A DNA stretch of 64,000 nucleotides. Source: an uncultured Myxococcales bacterium. Its GTDB lineage: Bacteria > Myxococcota_A > UBA9042 > DTJE01. Positions 54,405 through 62,520 of the stretch are shown here, in pieces. The stretch is from contig CAIZWN010000035.1 in NCBI GenBank assembly GCA_903936705.1, positions 1-64,000 of the forward strand, given 5' to 3'. A program made the position numbers and the translations under genes. Every line of letters starts with the position of its first letter. Positions within the stretch are counted from its first letter, which is position 1. The notes under the pieces are model-generated. The model was not told the DNA's origin and ran no database searches. It saw only the letters and a program-made list of their open reading frames with translations.

Positions 54405-55343
54405 CTAGTTGGCGCAATCGACCGGAGTGGGATTGGTCGCCGTGTTCACGTAAATGTTGCTGATGCAGATGCTCTCTGGGAAGGAGAAGATGTCGACCGA
54501 ACCGACCTCGACATCATTCACCAGCGCGCTCATCCTGATCTTGCCTGTCGAGTCGATGGCGACGTTGCCCGCCAGGACGTACGACAGATTCTTGCTGGTG
54601 GTGGGGAAATCGGCGATCGGGCCTGGGAGGCCACTGGACGGGTTGAAATACCGGTACTCGCCAGCCGGATCCGTCGCGATCGTGGCGCAACCGACCTTTT
54701 CTTCCTCGCCGTCATCGATCTTGTCATTGCCGTTCAAGTCGTTGAAGAAGTACACGCCGCCCGCCACGATCCCCTTCGACGAATCGACCGTCAGGCCGGC
54801 CGCCGCAGGAGCAAGCACGTACGTGGTTTCGGATACCAGCCACAGCGTCTCGTCCTGGGCCTCTGAATCGATACCGAACTGATAGGTGTCGCGGCTGTCG
54901 GCCATGGAAACCTTGAAACCTACCTTGATGCCCTTTTCCAGTTCGATGGACACGGCGCCGTCCGCTCCCGACATTACGGACTCACCGGTCGCAATACCGG
55001 TCAGGTTGTCGAGAACCTCGACTTTCGCGCCTTCGACTGCGGACTTGGACTGGAAGTCCTCCAGAATCGCCTTGAAGGTGCCCTTCACAACGACCGGAAC
55101 GTCCACGGCCACATCGGCAACCACCACGTCGACGGCGACTTCGGCTACAACATCCGCAGCCACTTCGGCAACGACATCTGCGGCCACTTCGGCCACTACG
55201 TCCTTGGCCACATCGGCAGGTACGTCACCGGTGTCGGTAACCGGCACGAAATTGTCGGTGCCACTGTCGCTGCTGTCGCAGCCTGCCATCACGAACGGAA
55301 AAGCAACCAACACCAGTACAGGAAACAGACGATTCTTGACCAT
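54405..55343 (-). CDS. Lipoprotein with Asp/Val/Ala repeat region
   Basis: A 312-residue predicted lipoprotein (AGGAGG before the ATG; lipobox MAGC). Residues 40-83 repeat DVVAEVAA-type units, followed by a beta-rich domain with a Ca-binding-like loop (DLNGNDKIDDGEE) around residue 205. No function is recognised. It is 81 nt upstream of the DUF1302 gene and may belong with that operon. Confidence 0.78.
   Translation of the reverse strand: MVKNRLFPVLVLVAFPFVMAGCDSSDSGTDNFVPVTDTGDVPADVAKDVVAEVAADVVAEVAADVVAEVAVDVVVADVAVDVPVVVKGTFKAILEDFQSKSAVEGAKVEVLDNLTGIATGESVMSGADGAVSIELEKGIKVGFKVSMADSRDTYQFGIDSEAQDETLWLVSETTYVLAPAAAGLTVDSSKGIVAGGVYFFNDLNGNDKIDDGEEEKVGCATIATDPAGEYRYFNPSSGLPGPIADFPTTSKNLSYVLAGNVAIDSTGKIRMSALVNDVEVGSVDIFSFPESICISNIYVNTATNPTPVDCAN
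55095..55226 (-). repeat. Tandem repeat coding Asp-Val-Ala-Glu units
   Basis: Within the lipoprotein gene the sequence around DVVAEVAA recurs about five times with a 24 nt period (DVAKDVVAEVAADVVAEVAADVV and onward). It encodes a low-complexity spacer between the lipid anchor and the folded domain. Confidence 0.6.
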
Positions 55344-55415
55344 GAGTTCATCCTCCTATGCGGAAAACCATCCAGGCACAATCCTGTTGAGCGCGTCTAG
55401 ATTCGTCCATTTGCA

Positions 55416-55427
55416 TGACAATTGTCA
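55416..55427. promoter_or_regulatory. 12 bp perfect palindrome upstream of the repeat lipoprotein gene
   Basis: TGACAATTGTCA is a perfect inverted repeat 73-84 nt before the ATG at 55343, and on the minus strand it overlaps a TTGACA hexamer. It could be a dimer-binding operator at a promoter, but no good -10 sits at 16-18 nt, so the assignment is weak. Confidence 0.3.
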
Positions 55428-55526
55428 AGTGTCGTGACGGTTATCGTTTGCCTTTTCGAGCAACCTTGCCCCGACAAGCCGCCGGAGAAACGAGCCGAAT
55501 GCATACCTGGACTTGACTTGCCTGCT

Positions 55527-56303
55527 CTAGCCGACGTTCGGAAGTTGGCCACCAGCCGCCCGACGGGCACACAATAAAGCAGCGCCAATCGCGGTGACAC
55601 GCTGCGGGGAAGGAGGCACCGAAACCGGCACGCCGAGGGCCAACGAAAGTGAGCGAACAACCGCCCGAGACTGGACGGTCCCGCCAGTGCAGACAACCGG
55701 GGCGACCATTCCAACCTGGCGTCCAAGTGACGCGACCCGGCTGCAGACCGACTGCAAGACTCCCTTCAGAATGCGGGCTGGCGGATGGCGCAGGGACAAC
55801 AACCCCACGACCTCGGACTCGGCAAACACCGTGCACGTGCTGGTCACAGGCAGCGGTTCGACGTCCTCGGATGCGACGTCGTCGAACTGGTCAAACGGCA
55901 CGTGAAGAACGCGGCTCATCACCTCTAGGAAACGACCGGTGCCTGCCGCACACCTGTCATTCATCGCGAAGTCCAGGACTCGGCCCGCCTCGACGCGAAC
56001 CACCTTGCTGTCCTGTCCGCCAATATCCACGACCGTCGCGGCATCAGGCGCAACCAGACCGACGCCGGCTGCCAGCGCGGTGATCTCGCTGACCTGCCCC
56101 AGACGCGGTTCGTGGAGAGCTCGGCCGTAGCCAGTGGTAATTACCGGCAGACCCTCGGCCCCGCATTCACGCAAAGCGTTTTCGGCCGCAAGACGCATGT
56201 CGGGCATGGACGGAAGAACCACCGTCATCACGACTCGGCCGTCCTCGATGACGGCACACTTGGTCGCTGTCGATCCGATATCAAGTCCGGCAAACCGACT
56301 CAT
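55527..56303 (-). CDS. 2-hydroxyacyl-CoA dehydratase activase (BadF/BadG/HgdC family)
   Basis: A 258-residue ASKHA-fold ATPase with FAGLDIGSTATKCAVIEDG (phosphate loop), GYGR, VVDIGGQDSKVV, the cluster-ligand cysteines in NDRCAAGTGRFLEVM and STCTVFAESEV, and CTGGTVQSRAVV. It uses ATP to inject an electron into the dehydratase. The ATG overlaps the preceding gene's stop (ATGA). Confidence 0.95.
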   Translation of the reverse strand: MSRFAGLDIGSTATKCAVIEDGRVVMTVVLPSMPDMRLAAENALRECGAEGLPVITTGYGRALHEPRLGQVSEITALAAGVGLVAPDAATVVDIGGQDSKVVRVEAGRVLDFAMNDRCAAGTGRFLEVMSRVLHVPFDQFDDVASEDVEPLPVTSTCTVFAESEVVGLLSLRHPPARILKGVLQSVCSRVASLGRQVGMVAPVVCTGGTVQSRAVVRSLSLALGVPVSVPPSPQRVTAIGAALLCARRAAGGQLPNVG

Positions 56304-57499
56304 CCATTTGCCCCAAGCACCTCGAAGAACGGCACCAACCGCTGCTGGAGGTTGTCGAACGATACCGATCTCGGGTCGGCCATGTCCGCCTCGATTACCA
56401 CGCCGGCAGCACCGGTTTCGGCCGTCAGCGCCGTCTTTACACCGAACTGCCCCAGCGAATAGCGCTTGCAGGATCGGTTCGAGTGCAGAACGAATCCACC
56501 GGCACCAAACTTCTTGATCATATTCGACAAAACCTTAACCCGGTGGGCCGCGCCATGGTTCAGAATGATGTCCGTATAGACCCGGGCCAGACTGGAGAAC
56601 GGGTCGGAAGGATCGAGGTTCTCGATCGTCCACGCACTGGTGTAGGTGTCGGCGACCAACGAGACATGGTAGTTCTCGAACAGCTTCTTCAACTGCTTGT
56701 GAGCGGGCCAGATGGCGATGTTGTCCCAGACCACGCGGGCCCTCTCGTCGGGTACCGACGAAACTCCGGCGCTGGCCCGCTGTTTCACCTCGTCACGCAA
56801 CTGGCGGTAGTAGGAAATGCATCGCCTGGTGCCACGCATCGAGACGATCGGCGCCATGTGAACGAATGCGTCAAACGAGGTGAACGGGGCCGGGTGTTCC
56901 GCCGCCATGTCCAGAACCTCGGCCCACAGTCCCAGCGCCGACCTTGACCTTTCGACTACAGCACCCAGGCGCTTCTCGGTCACGGTCCGGATGCCCAGCC
57001 GGGACAACTCGGCCGCGATGTGGACCAACTGGTCGCGAACGTACGCAACGTCATTTTCGGTAGGAGCGGCGTCGTTGAAAGGGGTGTCCAGAAACAGCAG
57101 CGGGACGTTGAACCGCTCGGCCGTGACCCTAAACCAGTTCTGCACCGTCCCGCAGATGTTGTTCGACACCAGGACAACGTCTGGAGGAACCAACCGTCCC
57201 AGCGGGGTGTTTCCGCTGATCTGGCTGCCGACGTCCACGCGGAAATAGCTGCACAAATCACGCGAGTACCCCAGTGCCTCGGTCTGCTCGGCCATCCCCA
57301 GCGCCATCCCCCTGGCCGAACAGATGGCCGCGTGGTTCTCGGGATAGAAGGGAATGAATCCGGCGGCCAGCACCATCTCGACCGGCGAGCCGGACGTGAC
57401 CCATGCGACCGGGCGCCCGATTCGCGACCCCAGGCGCGTCCAGAGGACCTGGTTTCGGATGGTGGTCTGCAGGCGCTTGTTTGCACGCAGTTTGATCAC
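56300..57499 (-). CDS. 2-hydroxyacyl-CoA dehydratase-type subunit (HgdB/BcrB family)
   Basis: A 399-residue iron-sulfur protein of the 2-hydroxyacyl-CoA dehydratase/benzoyl-CoA reductase family. It keeps Cys residues suited to a [4Fe-4S] cluster (SRDLCSYF, SNNICGTVQ and HSNRSCKRYS). It starts with GTG overlapping the partner's stop. Substrate cannot be told from sequence; the family covers lactyl-, 2-hydroxyglutaryl- and phenyllactyl-CoA dehydratases and aromatic-CoA reductases. Confidence 0.85.
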   Translation of the reverse strand: MIKLRANKRLQTTIRNQVLWTRLGSRIGRPVAWVTSGSPVEMVLAAGFIPFYPENHAAICSARGMALGMAEQTEALGYSRDLCSYFRVDVGSQISGNTPLGRLVPPDVVLVSNNICGTVQNWFRVTAERFNVPLLFLDTPFNDAAPTENDVAYVRDQLVHIAAELSRLGIRTVTEKRLGAVVERSRSALGLWAEVLDMAAEHPAPFTSFDAFVHMAPIVSMRGTRRCISYYRQLRDEVKQRASAGVSSVPDERARVVWDNIAIWPAHKQLKKLFENYHVSLVADTYTSAWTIENLDPSDPFSSLARVYTDIILNHGAAHRVKVLSNMIKKFGAGGFVLHSNRSCKRYSLGQFGVKTALTAETGAAGVVIEADMADPRSVSFDNLQQRLVPFFEVLGANG

Positions 57500-58599
57500 G
57501 GTAACGACTCCAGCAAAGTCTGCACGCGGGTCCGGTCCCCTCCTGTCAAAGTCGTCTGACGATCGACCTCAAGGAGGACCGAGGGAATGCCGACCTCGCG
57601 CAGGGCGGCGACCAGGGACGGTGCCTCGAAGGCGCTGGGATCGCAGAACTTGTAGTGCAATAGAATGGCGGCCTTGGCCCCGGCAGCGCGCGCCCGTCCC
57701 GCAACACCACGCGGGCGGCCAGACACGAAACGTTCGGGGCTGTGAACCGGGCGATGCACCAGACTGTCGGCAATCGCCTTCAGACGATTAGGTTCTTCCG
57801 CGCGCACGCGCCGTCCGGCCTCGCGGGAACCGGTATTCGTGTCGTCGCTAACAACGGACGCCCCCATTTGCTCCAGGTCCCGAATCCACTGGACCGAAGG
57901 CACCAGTTCGCCAGACAGCAACACCGGAATACCCTCGCTGCCTGCCGATGAAACGGATGCCGAGAATGCCTCGTCAAAAGCGGCCAGGAAGCTTTCTACG
58001 TCCATGACCTGCGCGGCGATTGCGGCGGCGTAGACCCGCGAGGCCTGAACATCGCGGGACGGCAACCCGGCGAACAGGCCGTCCAGCCGAACGCGAACGG
58101 CCTCTCGACCAAGTATGGCTGCATCAAGTGCAGCCGCGTCAATCGGGCGCCCAAGGATTGCCTGAACCTCGCGGCACAAATCCTCAAGAACCACGGCTGC
58201 ATGGCGACCAGCCGCGTCCGATTCGACGCCCACTGGCAGACGGAAGGTCACGACAGGCAGGGTTGGAATCGCCGCATCAAGAATGCCTGGCACAGTCGTC
58301 AGCGCATCGCACCCACTGGTGGCCCCGACAAGGCCGACCGGAAGATCCCGACGCAGAAATGTTTCGCACATGGAACGAACCACCGTGCAAGCAAATGTCT
58401 GCAGAATCCCGTCGCCAAGCGGATACCCGTCCATCGGACGAGGCGGCATTCGAATGCCAGCCAGACCGAAGGCGTCGAAAATTTCCAGTGGGAAGTACGA
58501 CGACAAGCCGATTCCCAAAGGCCGTCCCTCCGAGGCTGCACGGCTCTGTGCCTCGGCAAACGGGTCCTGCGCAACACGTTCCAGTCGGTTCGAGCCCAT
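57496..58599 (-). CDS. 2-hydroxyacyl-CoA dehydratase-type subunit (HgdA family)
   Basis: A 367-residue partner of the preceding subunit, opening IGLSSYFPLEIFDAFGL, with cluster-type cysteines in FACTVVRSMC, ATSGCDALTT and HYKFCDPSAF. The ATG at 58599 has GGAGGT 7 nt upstream; a GTG at 58608 lacks this. Together with the next two genes it forms a coupled three-gene unit of two dehydratase subunits and an activase, without a CoA-transferase gene. Confidence 0.85.
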   Translation of the reverse strand: MGSNRLERVAQDPFAEAQSRAASEGRPLGIGLSSYFPLEIFDAFGLAGIRMPPRPMDGYPLGDGILQTFACTVVRSMCETFLRRDLPVGLVGATSGCDALTTVPGILDAAIPTLPVVTFRLPVGVESDAAGRHAAVVLEDLCREVQAILGRPIDAAALDAAILGREAVRVRLDGLFAGLPSRDVQASRVYAAAIAAQVMDVESFLAAFDEAFSASVSSAGSEGIPVLLSGELVPSVQWIRDLEQMGASVVSDDTNTGSREAGRRVRAEEPNRLKAIADSLVHRPVHSPERFVSGRPRGVAGRARAAGAKAAILLHYKFCDPSAFEAPSLVAALREVGIPSVLLEVDRQTTLTGGDRTRVQTLLESLP

Positions 58600-58744
58600 G
58601 CCCTGCACCTCCGTCGCGGTAGTATGACATCGGTTATCGCGCGGTCAAGGCTCCCTTTGGCGCAATGCGGCTTGACTTGCAACGAGGGGAACGAAATACT
58701 TACCGCCACGGTACAAGTGTTAGCCGGGTCGATGGGACCTGCTG

Positions 58745-59716
58745 ATGGAACAGGAGATTGTGGTGATGAAAAAGAACCCGTCGCCCGTTGCTTCCCCCGG
58801 GAAGGTACCAGTCAAGGCCTCGGTACAGGCAACCTCTAAGAAGCCTGTGCCAGCACCTGTCAAGGCGAAGCCCGCAGCAGCCGAATCGAAAGTTGCGGCA
58901 AAAAAAGCAGCAACACCTGCGCCTGCTGCGATCAAGCCGGCAAAGGCGGCACCTAAGGTCGAGGCAAAGAAGGCGCCTGCCCCTGTGCCTGCCAAGCCGG
59001 CAAAGGCAGCACCCAAGGTCGAGGCCAAGAAAGCGCCTGCCCCTGCGCCTGCTGCGGTCAAGCCGGCAAAGGCGGCACCCAAGGTCGAGGCCAAGAAAGC
59101 GCCTGTCCCTGCGCCTGCTGCGGTCAAGCCGGCAAAGGCGGCAACCAAGGTCGAGGCCAAGAAGGCGCCTGCACCTGTCGCGGTCAAGCATGCCAGGCCG
59201 GTGTCAAAGGTCGTGGACCCCAATGTCGAAGTTGATGACCAGTTCGAGGAAATGGAAGAACCGGTAATTCGCCACGCGGTAAAGAAGGCTGCACTGTCGG
59301 GTACAGACGAGGAAATGAAGCGTCTATCATCGCAGGAAATCAAAGAGTTCTGCGACATCCTGCAAGAGAAGCGCGGTGCATTGATCGAGTCAGCCCGAGA
59401 CACCCTGGCCGCTCAGGAGGAACTCGAGGTTCGCGCTCCCGACGAGGTTGATCAGGCTTCGACCGAGTACGACCAATCGTTCGAGTACCGCATGCGCGAC
59501 CGCGAGAAGTTCCTGTTGCGCAAGATCGAGAAGGCCCTGGCGCGAATCGACGAAGGAGAATACGACCTTTGCGAGTCGTGCGGGAATCCGATCGGTCGCA
59601 AGCGCCTGATGGCGCGACCCGAGACAACTTATTGCATCGTCTGCAAGGAAGACCAGGAGCGCCAGGAAAAGATGTTCCAGAAAAAGCGCCAGATGCGCGC
59701 CACACTGGAATTCTGA
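58745..59716 (+). CDS. DksA/TraR-type C4 zinc-finger protein with long Ala/Lys/Pro N-terminal tail
   Basis: A 323-residue protein. Residues 1-155 are Ala/Lys/Pro-rich with four near-identical repeats (KPAKAAPKVEAKKAPAP and variants), resembling histone-H1-like tails. Residues 175-323 are a DksA-type domain: a coiled coil (EIKEFCDILQEKRGALIESARDTL...FEYRMRDREKFLLRKIEKALARI) then the zinc finger CESCG...CIVC. DksA binds RNA polymerase and, with ppGpp, alters transcription. The coiled-coil tip carries DEVDQAST, where DksA has its acidic tip residues. ATG at 58745 is used, or the ATG at 58766 behind AGGAG. Confidence 0.85.
   Translation: MEQEIVVMKKNPSPVASPGKVPVKASVQATSKKPVPAPVKAKPAAAESKVAAKKAATPAPAAIKPAKAAPKVEAKKAPAPVPAKPAKAAPKVEAKKAPAPAPAAVKPAKAAPKVEAKKAPVPAPAAVKPAKAATKVEAKKAPAPVAVKHARPVSKVVDPNVEVDDQFEEMEEPVIRHAVKKAALSGTDEEMKRLSSQEIKEFCDILQEKRGALIESARDTLAAQEELEVRAPDEVDQASTEYDQSFEYRMRDREKFLLRKIEKALARIDEGEYDLCESCGNPIGRKRLMARPETTYCIVCKEDQERQEKMFQKKRQMRATLEF
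58934..59188 (+). repeat. Tandem repeats of about 60-66 nt in the DksA-like gene
   Basis: Four copies encode KPAKAA(P/T)KVEAKKAP plus a variable Pro/Ala/Val stretch (residues 64-148). The third and fourth copies differ from the second by only a few bases, so recent duplication is likely. Confidence 0.8.
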
Positions 59717-59744
59717 AACCTGTCTGAATCTGGGTAGAACCTGA

Positions 59745-60656
59745 TCATCCCCGCAGGAACTTCTGGGCAACAACCAGCGCCTCTGTCCAGCCGGACGACG
59801 CGTCCAGCCGGTGACCAATTTCGCGGTTCAACCACGTAAGCTGGCGCTTGGCGTAGTTGCGATGCCCTCGAGCCACCTGTTCTCTCATTTCCGCCTCGTC
59901 GCATCGTCCCTGAAGATGATTGACGACCGGAACATAACCGGCTGTTCGCAGCGGCCTCACGTCAGGCGCGAATCCGGACGCAAGAACTGATCGCACTTCG
60001 TCGACCAGACCATCGCTAAACATCCCGGCAGCACGGTCGTCAATCCTGCGATACAGCGATTCGCGGGGCAGCATTGGCACCAGGCGCAGCACTTCTGCAT
60101 CGACTGCCGGACGGGGCGGCTGCGCCAGAAAATGGGACATCGGCAGACCCGTAGCCTCAAGGACCTCCAGGGCACGGGCTATGCGCTGGGTATCGCCTGG
60201 GGAAAGGCGACTCGCTGCAAGAGGATCCCCGGCCCGAAGCCTGTCGTAGGTTGCCTCGACACCCGCCTGCGCCATCCAGGCCAGGACCTTGGCACGGACA
60301 TCGGCGGGCACCCGAGGAATGTCAGAAAGACCCTCGAAAAGCGCTCGCATCCAGAAGAAACTGCCGCCAACAACAACCGGCACGCGGCCTCTGGCATGAA
60401 GATCGGCAAGCACGATCGCCGCCCGACGCGCCCACTCGGCTGCATCTGGTTCCTGGTCCGGGTCAAGCCACGCGAACAGGTGGTGCGGACACGCCGCCAA
60501 CTGCTGTGGGCTGGGCGCGGCCGTTCCTATCGGCAAGTGCCTGAATACCTGCATCGAATCGGCGTTTACGACCTCGCCGCCCAGTGAACCGGCCAGTGTC
60601 ACAGCAAGATCGGACTTGCCTACGGCGGTGGGACCCATCACGCACAGGACGCGCAT
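59745..60656 (-). CDS. miaA: tRNA dimethylallyltransferase
   Basis: A 303-residue enzyme that adds the dimethylallyl group to A37 of tRNAs reading codons that start with U. It carries the P-loop GPTAVGKSDLA, the conserved NADSMQVF, VVGGSFFWMRAL and RRIDDRAAGMF-like RRIDDRAAGMFSDGLVDEV. It lies 6 nt after mutL, the common mutL-miaA pairing. Confidence 0.96.
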   Translation of the reverse strand: MRVLCVMGPTAVGKSDLAVTLAGSLGGEVVNADSMQVFRHLPIGTAAPSPQQLAACPHHLFAWLDPDQEPDAAEWARRAAIVLADLHARGRVPVVVGGSFFWMRALFEGLSDIPRVPADVRAKVLAWMAQAGVEATYDRLRAGDPLAASRLSPGDTQRIARALEVLEATGLPMSHFLAQPPRPAVDAEVLRLVPMLPRESLYRRIDDRAAGMFSDGLVDEVRSVLASGFAPDVRPLRTAGYVPVVNHLQGRCDEAEMREQVARGHRNYAKRQLTWLNREIGHRLDASSGWTEALVVAQKFLRG

Positions 60657-60662
60657 CCCGAA

Positions 60663-62420
60663 CTACCTCCCAAACCAGCGCAGAACCGTTCCAATCGGGT
60701 GGACAACCACCGCCTGGCGGCCATGGGGACAATAAGCCGCCAGGTCGTCCACCCCGTCCATGGAATGCAGCAACGCCCTGGCTTCGGCTTCGGAGAGCGG
60801 GTCACCTGCGCGAATGGAGGCATGGCAGGCCACTGTTGCAACCAACCGGTGCAACAGTTCGGTACCATGACCGGCCACCTCGTCCGATGCGGCAGCCAGG
60901 CATTCCTTTACCACATGCGCCACCGAGCGCCCGCGCATGACGGCAGGAACGCCCCTCACCGCAACTGCGTCACCCGAGTAGGGTTCCAGATCAAAACCCA
61001 GCCTCGCTAGAACCTCGGAAGCCGCCTCCAGCCTACCTGCTTCCAACGGATCCAGGGCCACCACCTCGGGAAACAACATTGCCTCGACCGCCACCCGGCC
61101 GGACTGAAGGCTGGACCACAAACGGTCGAAGTTCACCCGTTCGTGTGCCGCATGCTGGTCGATTAACACCAATGTTCCGGCACCTTCGCAAACCAGGACC
61201 GTATTGGCCACCTGGCCCACGTAGCGCAGCGCCGCCATCCCCTTCAGAAGTGGATCGGCCGGGAACAGACCGGCGACGCCCGGTTGAGACGACGACACGT
61301 CCCCCCAGGCACCAGTTTCACGCACACCCGACGCAGAATGTGCCGATGGCCCCCGCGATTCTGGTGATTCATCTGCCCCGGTCAAAACGTGCAAGACGGG
61401 CAGGCCGTCACCGCCGGCAGCAATCCATGGCGTACCGGCCATGCCGGCATGCACCGCCTCGAAAACGGCTGCAGCAACATCGCGAGGACGCTGAAAGCGC
61501 ACCTCTGTCTTCCTGGGATGCACGTTCACATCCACATCGGCAGGGTCCAGATCCACGCGAATCACAGCCACCGGGAAACGCCCCTGCGGCAGCAGAACGG
61601 AATATCCCTGAATCACGGCCCTGCGCAGGGCCATGTCGGTAACGGGTCTCCGGTTTACCATGACCGCAAGACGCGAAGGATCAGCGCGCGCAAGACCTGG
61701 CGGAGCCGCGACGCCGGTAACGTGGATGCCGTCGCGCTGGAAATCCAGATCAACAAGTCCGGTCGTTGCCTCGCGCCCGAAGGCGGCAGCGACCCGGTCA
61801 GGAAACCGCACGCAAGGGGGAAGGTCCAGGACGCGGCGCCCGTTCGCATTCAGAACGAAGTGCACATCCGGCCAGGCCAGCGCCGCCTTGACCACCACAT
61901 CAGCGATGGCGGCAGACTGCGACCTCTCGCCCTTCTGGAACTTGAGGCGCGCGGGCACGTTGAAAAACAGGTCGTCGACCGTCACCGCGGTGCCACGCGG
62001 GCACGCCTCGGGTCGCTGCCCGAAACTGCCGCCCTCGACCGAGACCCTTGTTCCAACTTCGTCCTCGGTCCGTCTCGTCACCAGCGAAAAGCGCGACACC
62101 GACGCAATGGACGGCAACGCCTCACCCCGGAATCCCATGGTCCTGATAACGTCCAGGTCCGATGATTGGGCGATCTTGCTGGTTGCATGACGTCGCAGCG
62201 CCAGAACGGCCTCGTCCGCAGACATGCCGCCACCGTCGTCCACAACCCTGACGCGCGCCAGGCCGCCACGATCAGCCTCAACTACAATGCGTGTCGCGCC
62301 GGCGTCGATGGCGTTTTCCAACAACTCCTTGACTACCGAAGCGGAATTTTCGACAACCTCGCCGGCTGCGATCTGGTTGATGAGGTCATCTGGCAGAACC
62401 CGAATGCGGGACGTATTCAT
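60663..62420 (-). CDS. mutL: DNA mismatch repair protein MutL
   Basis: A 585-residue GHKL ATPase: N-terminal motif I/II (INQIAAGEVVENSASVVKELLENAIDAGAT, DDGGGMS), FRGEALPSIASVS, then a linker and a C-terminal dimerisation domain (LVCEGAGTLVLIDQHAAHERVNFD, CHASIRAGDPLSEAEARAL). The protein has the QHAAHE motif but no clear DQHAX2EX4E metal site beyond that, so endonuclease activity is undecided. The ATG at 62420 gives the canonical start; the longer ORF to 62936 is antisense to dnaB. Confidence 0.95.
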   Translation of the reverse strand: MNTSRIRVLPDDLINQIAAGEVVENSASVVKELLENAIDAGATRIVVEADRGGLARVRVVDDGGGMSADEAVLALRRHATSKIAQSSDLDVIRTMGFRGEALPSIASVSRFSLVTRRTEDEVGTRVSVEGGSFGQRPEACPRGTAVTVDDLFFNVPARLKFQKGERSQSAAIADVVVKAALAWPDVHFVLNANGRRVLDLPPCVRFPDRVAAAFGREATTGLVDLDFQRDGIHVTGVAAPPGLARADPSRLAVMVNRRPVTDMALRRAVIQGYSVLLPQGRFPVAVIRVDLDPADVDVNVHPRKTEVRFQRPRDVAAAVFEAVHAGMAGTPWIAAGGDGLPVLHVLTGADESPESRGPSAHSASGVRETGAWGDVSSSQPGVAGLFPADPLLKGMAALRYVGQVANTVLVCEGAGTLVLIDQHAAHERVNFDRLWSSLQSGRVAVEAMLFPEVVALDPLEAGRLEAASEVLARLGFDLEPYSGDAVAVRGVPAVMRGRSVAHVVKECLAAASDEVAGHGTELLHRLVATVACHASIRAGDPLSEAEARALLHSMDGVDDLAAYCPHGRQAVVVHPIGTVLRWFGR

Positions 62421-62426
62421 GCGGCG

Positions 62427-62455
62427 AAGGTACGGCCTGCAGCGCCGGGCGTCAA
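62427..62455 (-). promoter_or_regulatory. Promoter of mutL (leaderless arrangement)
   Basis: On the minus strand TTGACG (62455-62450), a 17 nt spacer and TACCTT (62432-62427) are followed by 6 nt and the ATG of mutL. No Shine-Dalgarno sequence is seen. Confidence 0.45.
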
Positions 62456-62483
62456 CGGTCTCTCCAACTTGCAGCCGAGGTCC

Positions 62484-62513
62484 TTGACCGGCGGGCAACG
62501 GGGCCGGTATTCT
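62484..62513 (+). promoter_or_regulatory. Promoter of dnaB (leaderless arrangement)
   Basis: TTGACC (62484-62489), an 18 nt spacer and TATTCT (62508-62513) are followed by 7 nt and the dnaB ATG. The two divergent promoters overlap little and face apart in 100 bp. Confidence 0.5.
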
Positions 62514-62520
62514 CGCCGCC

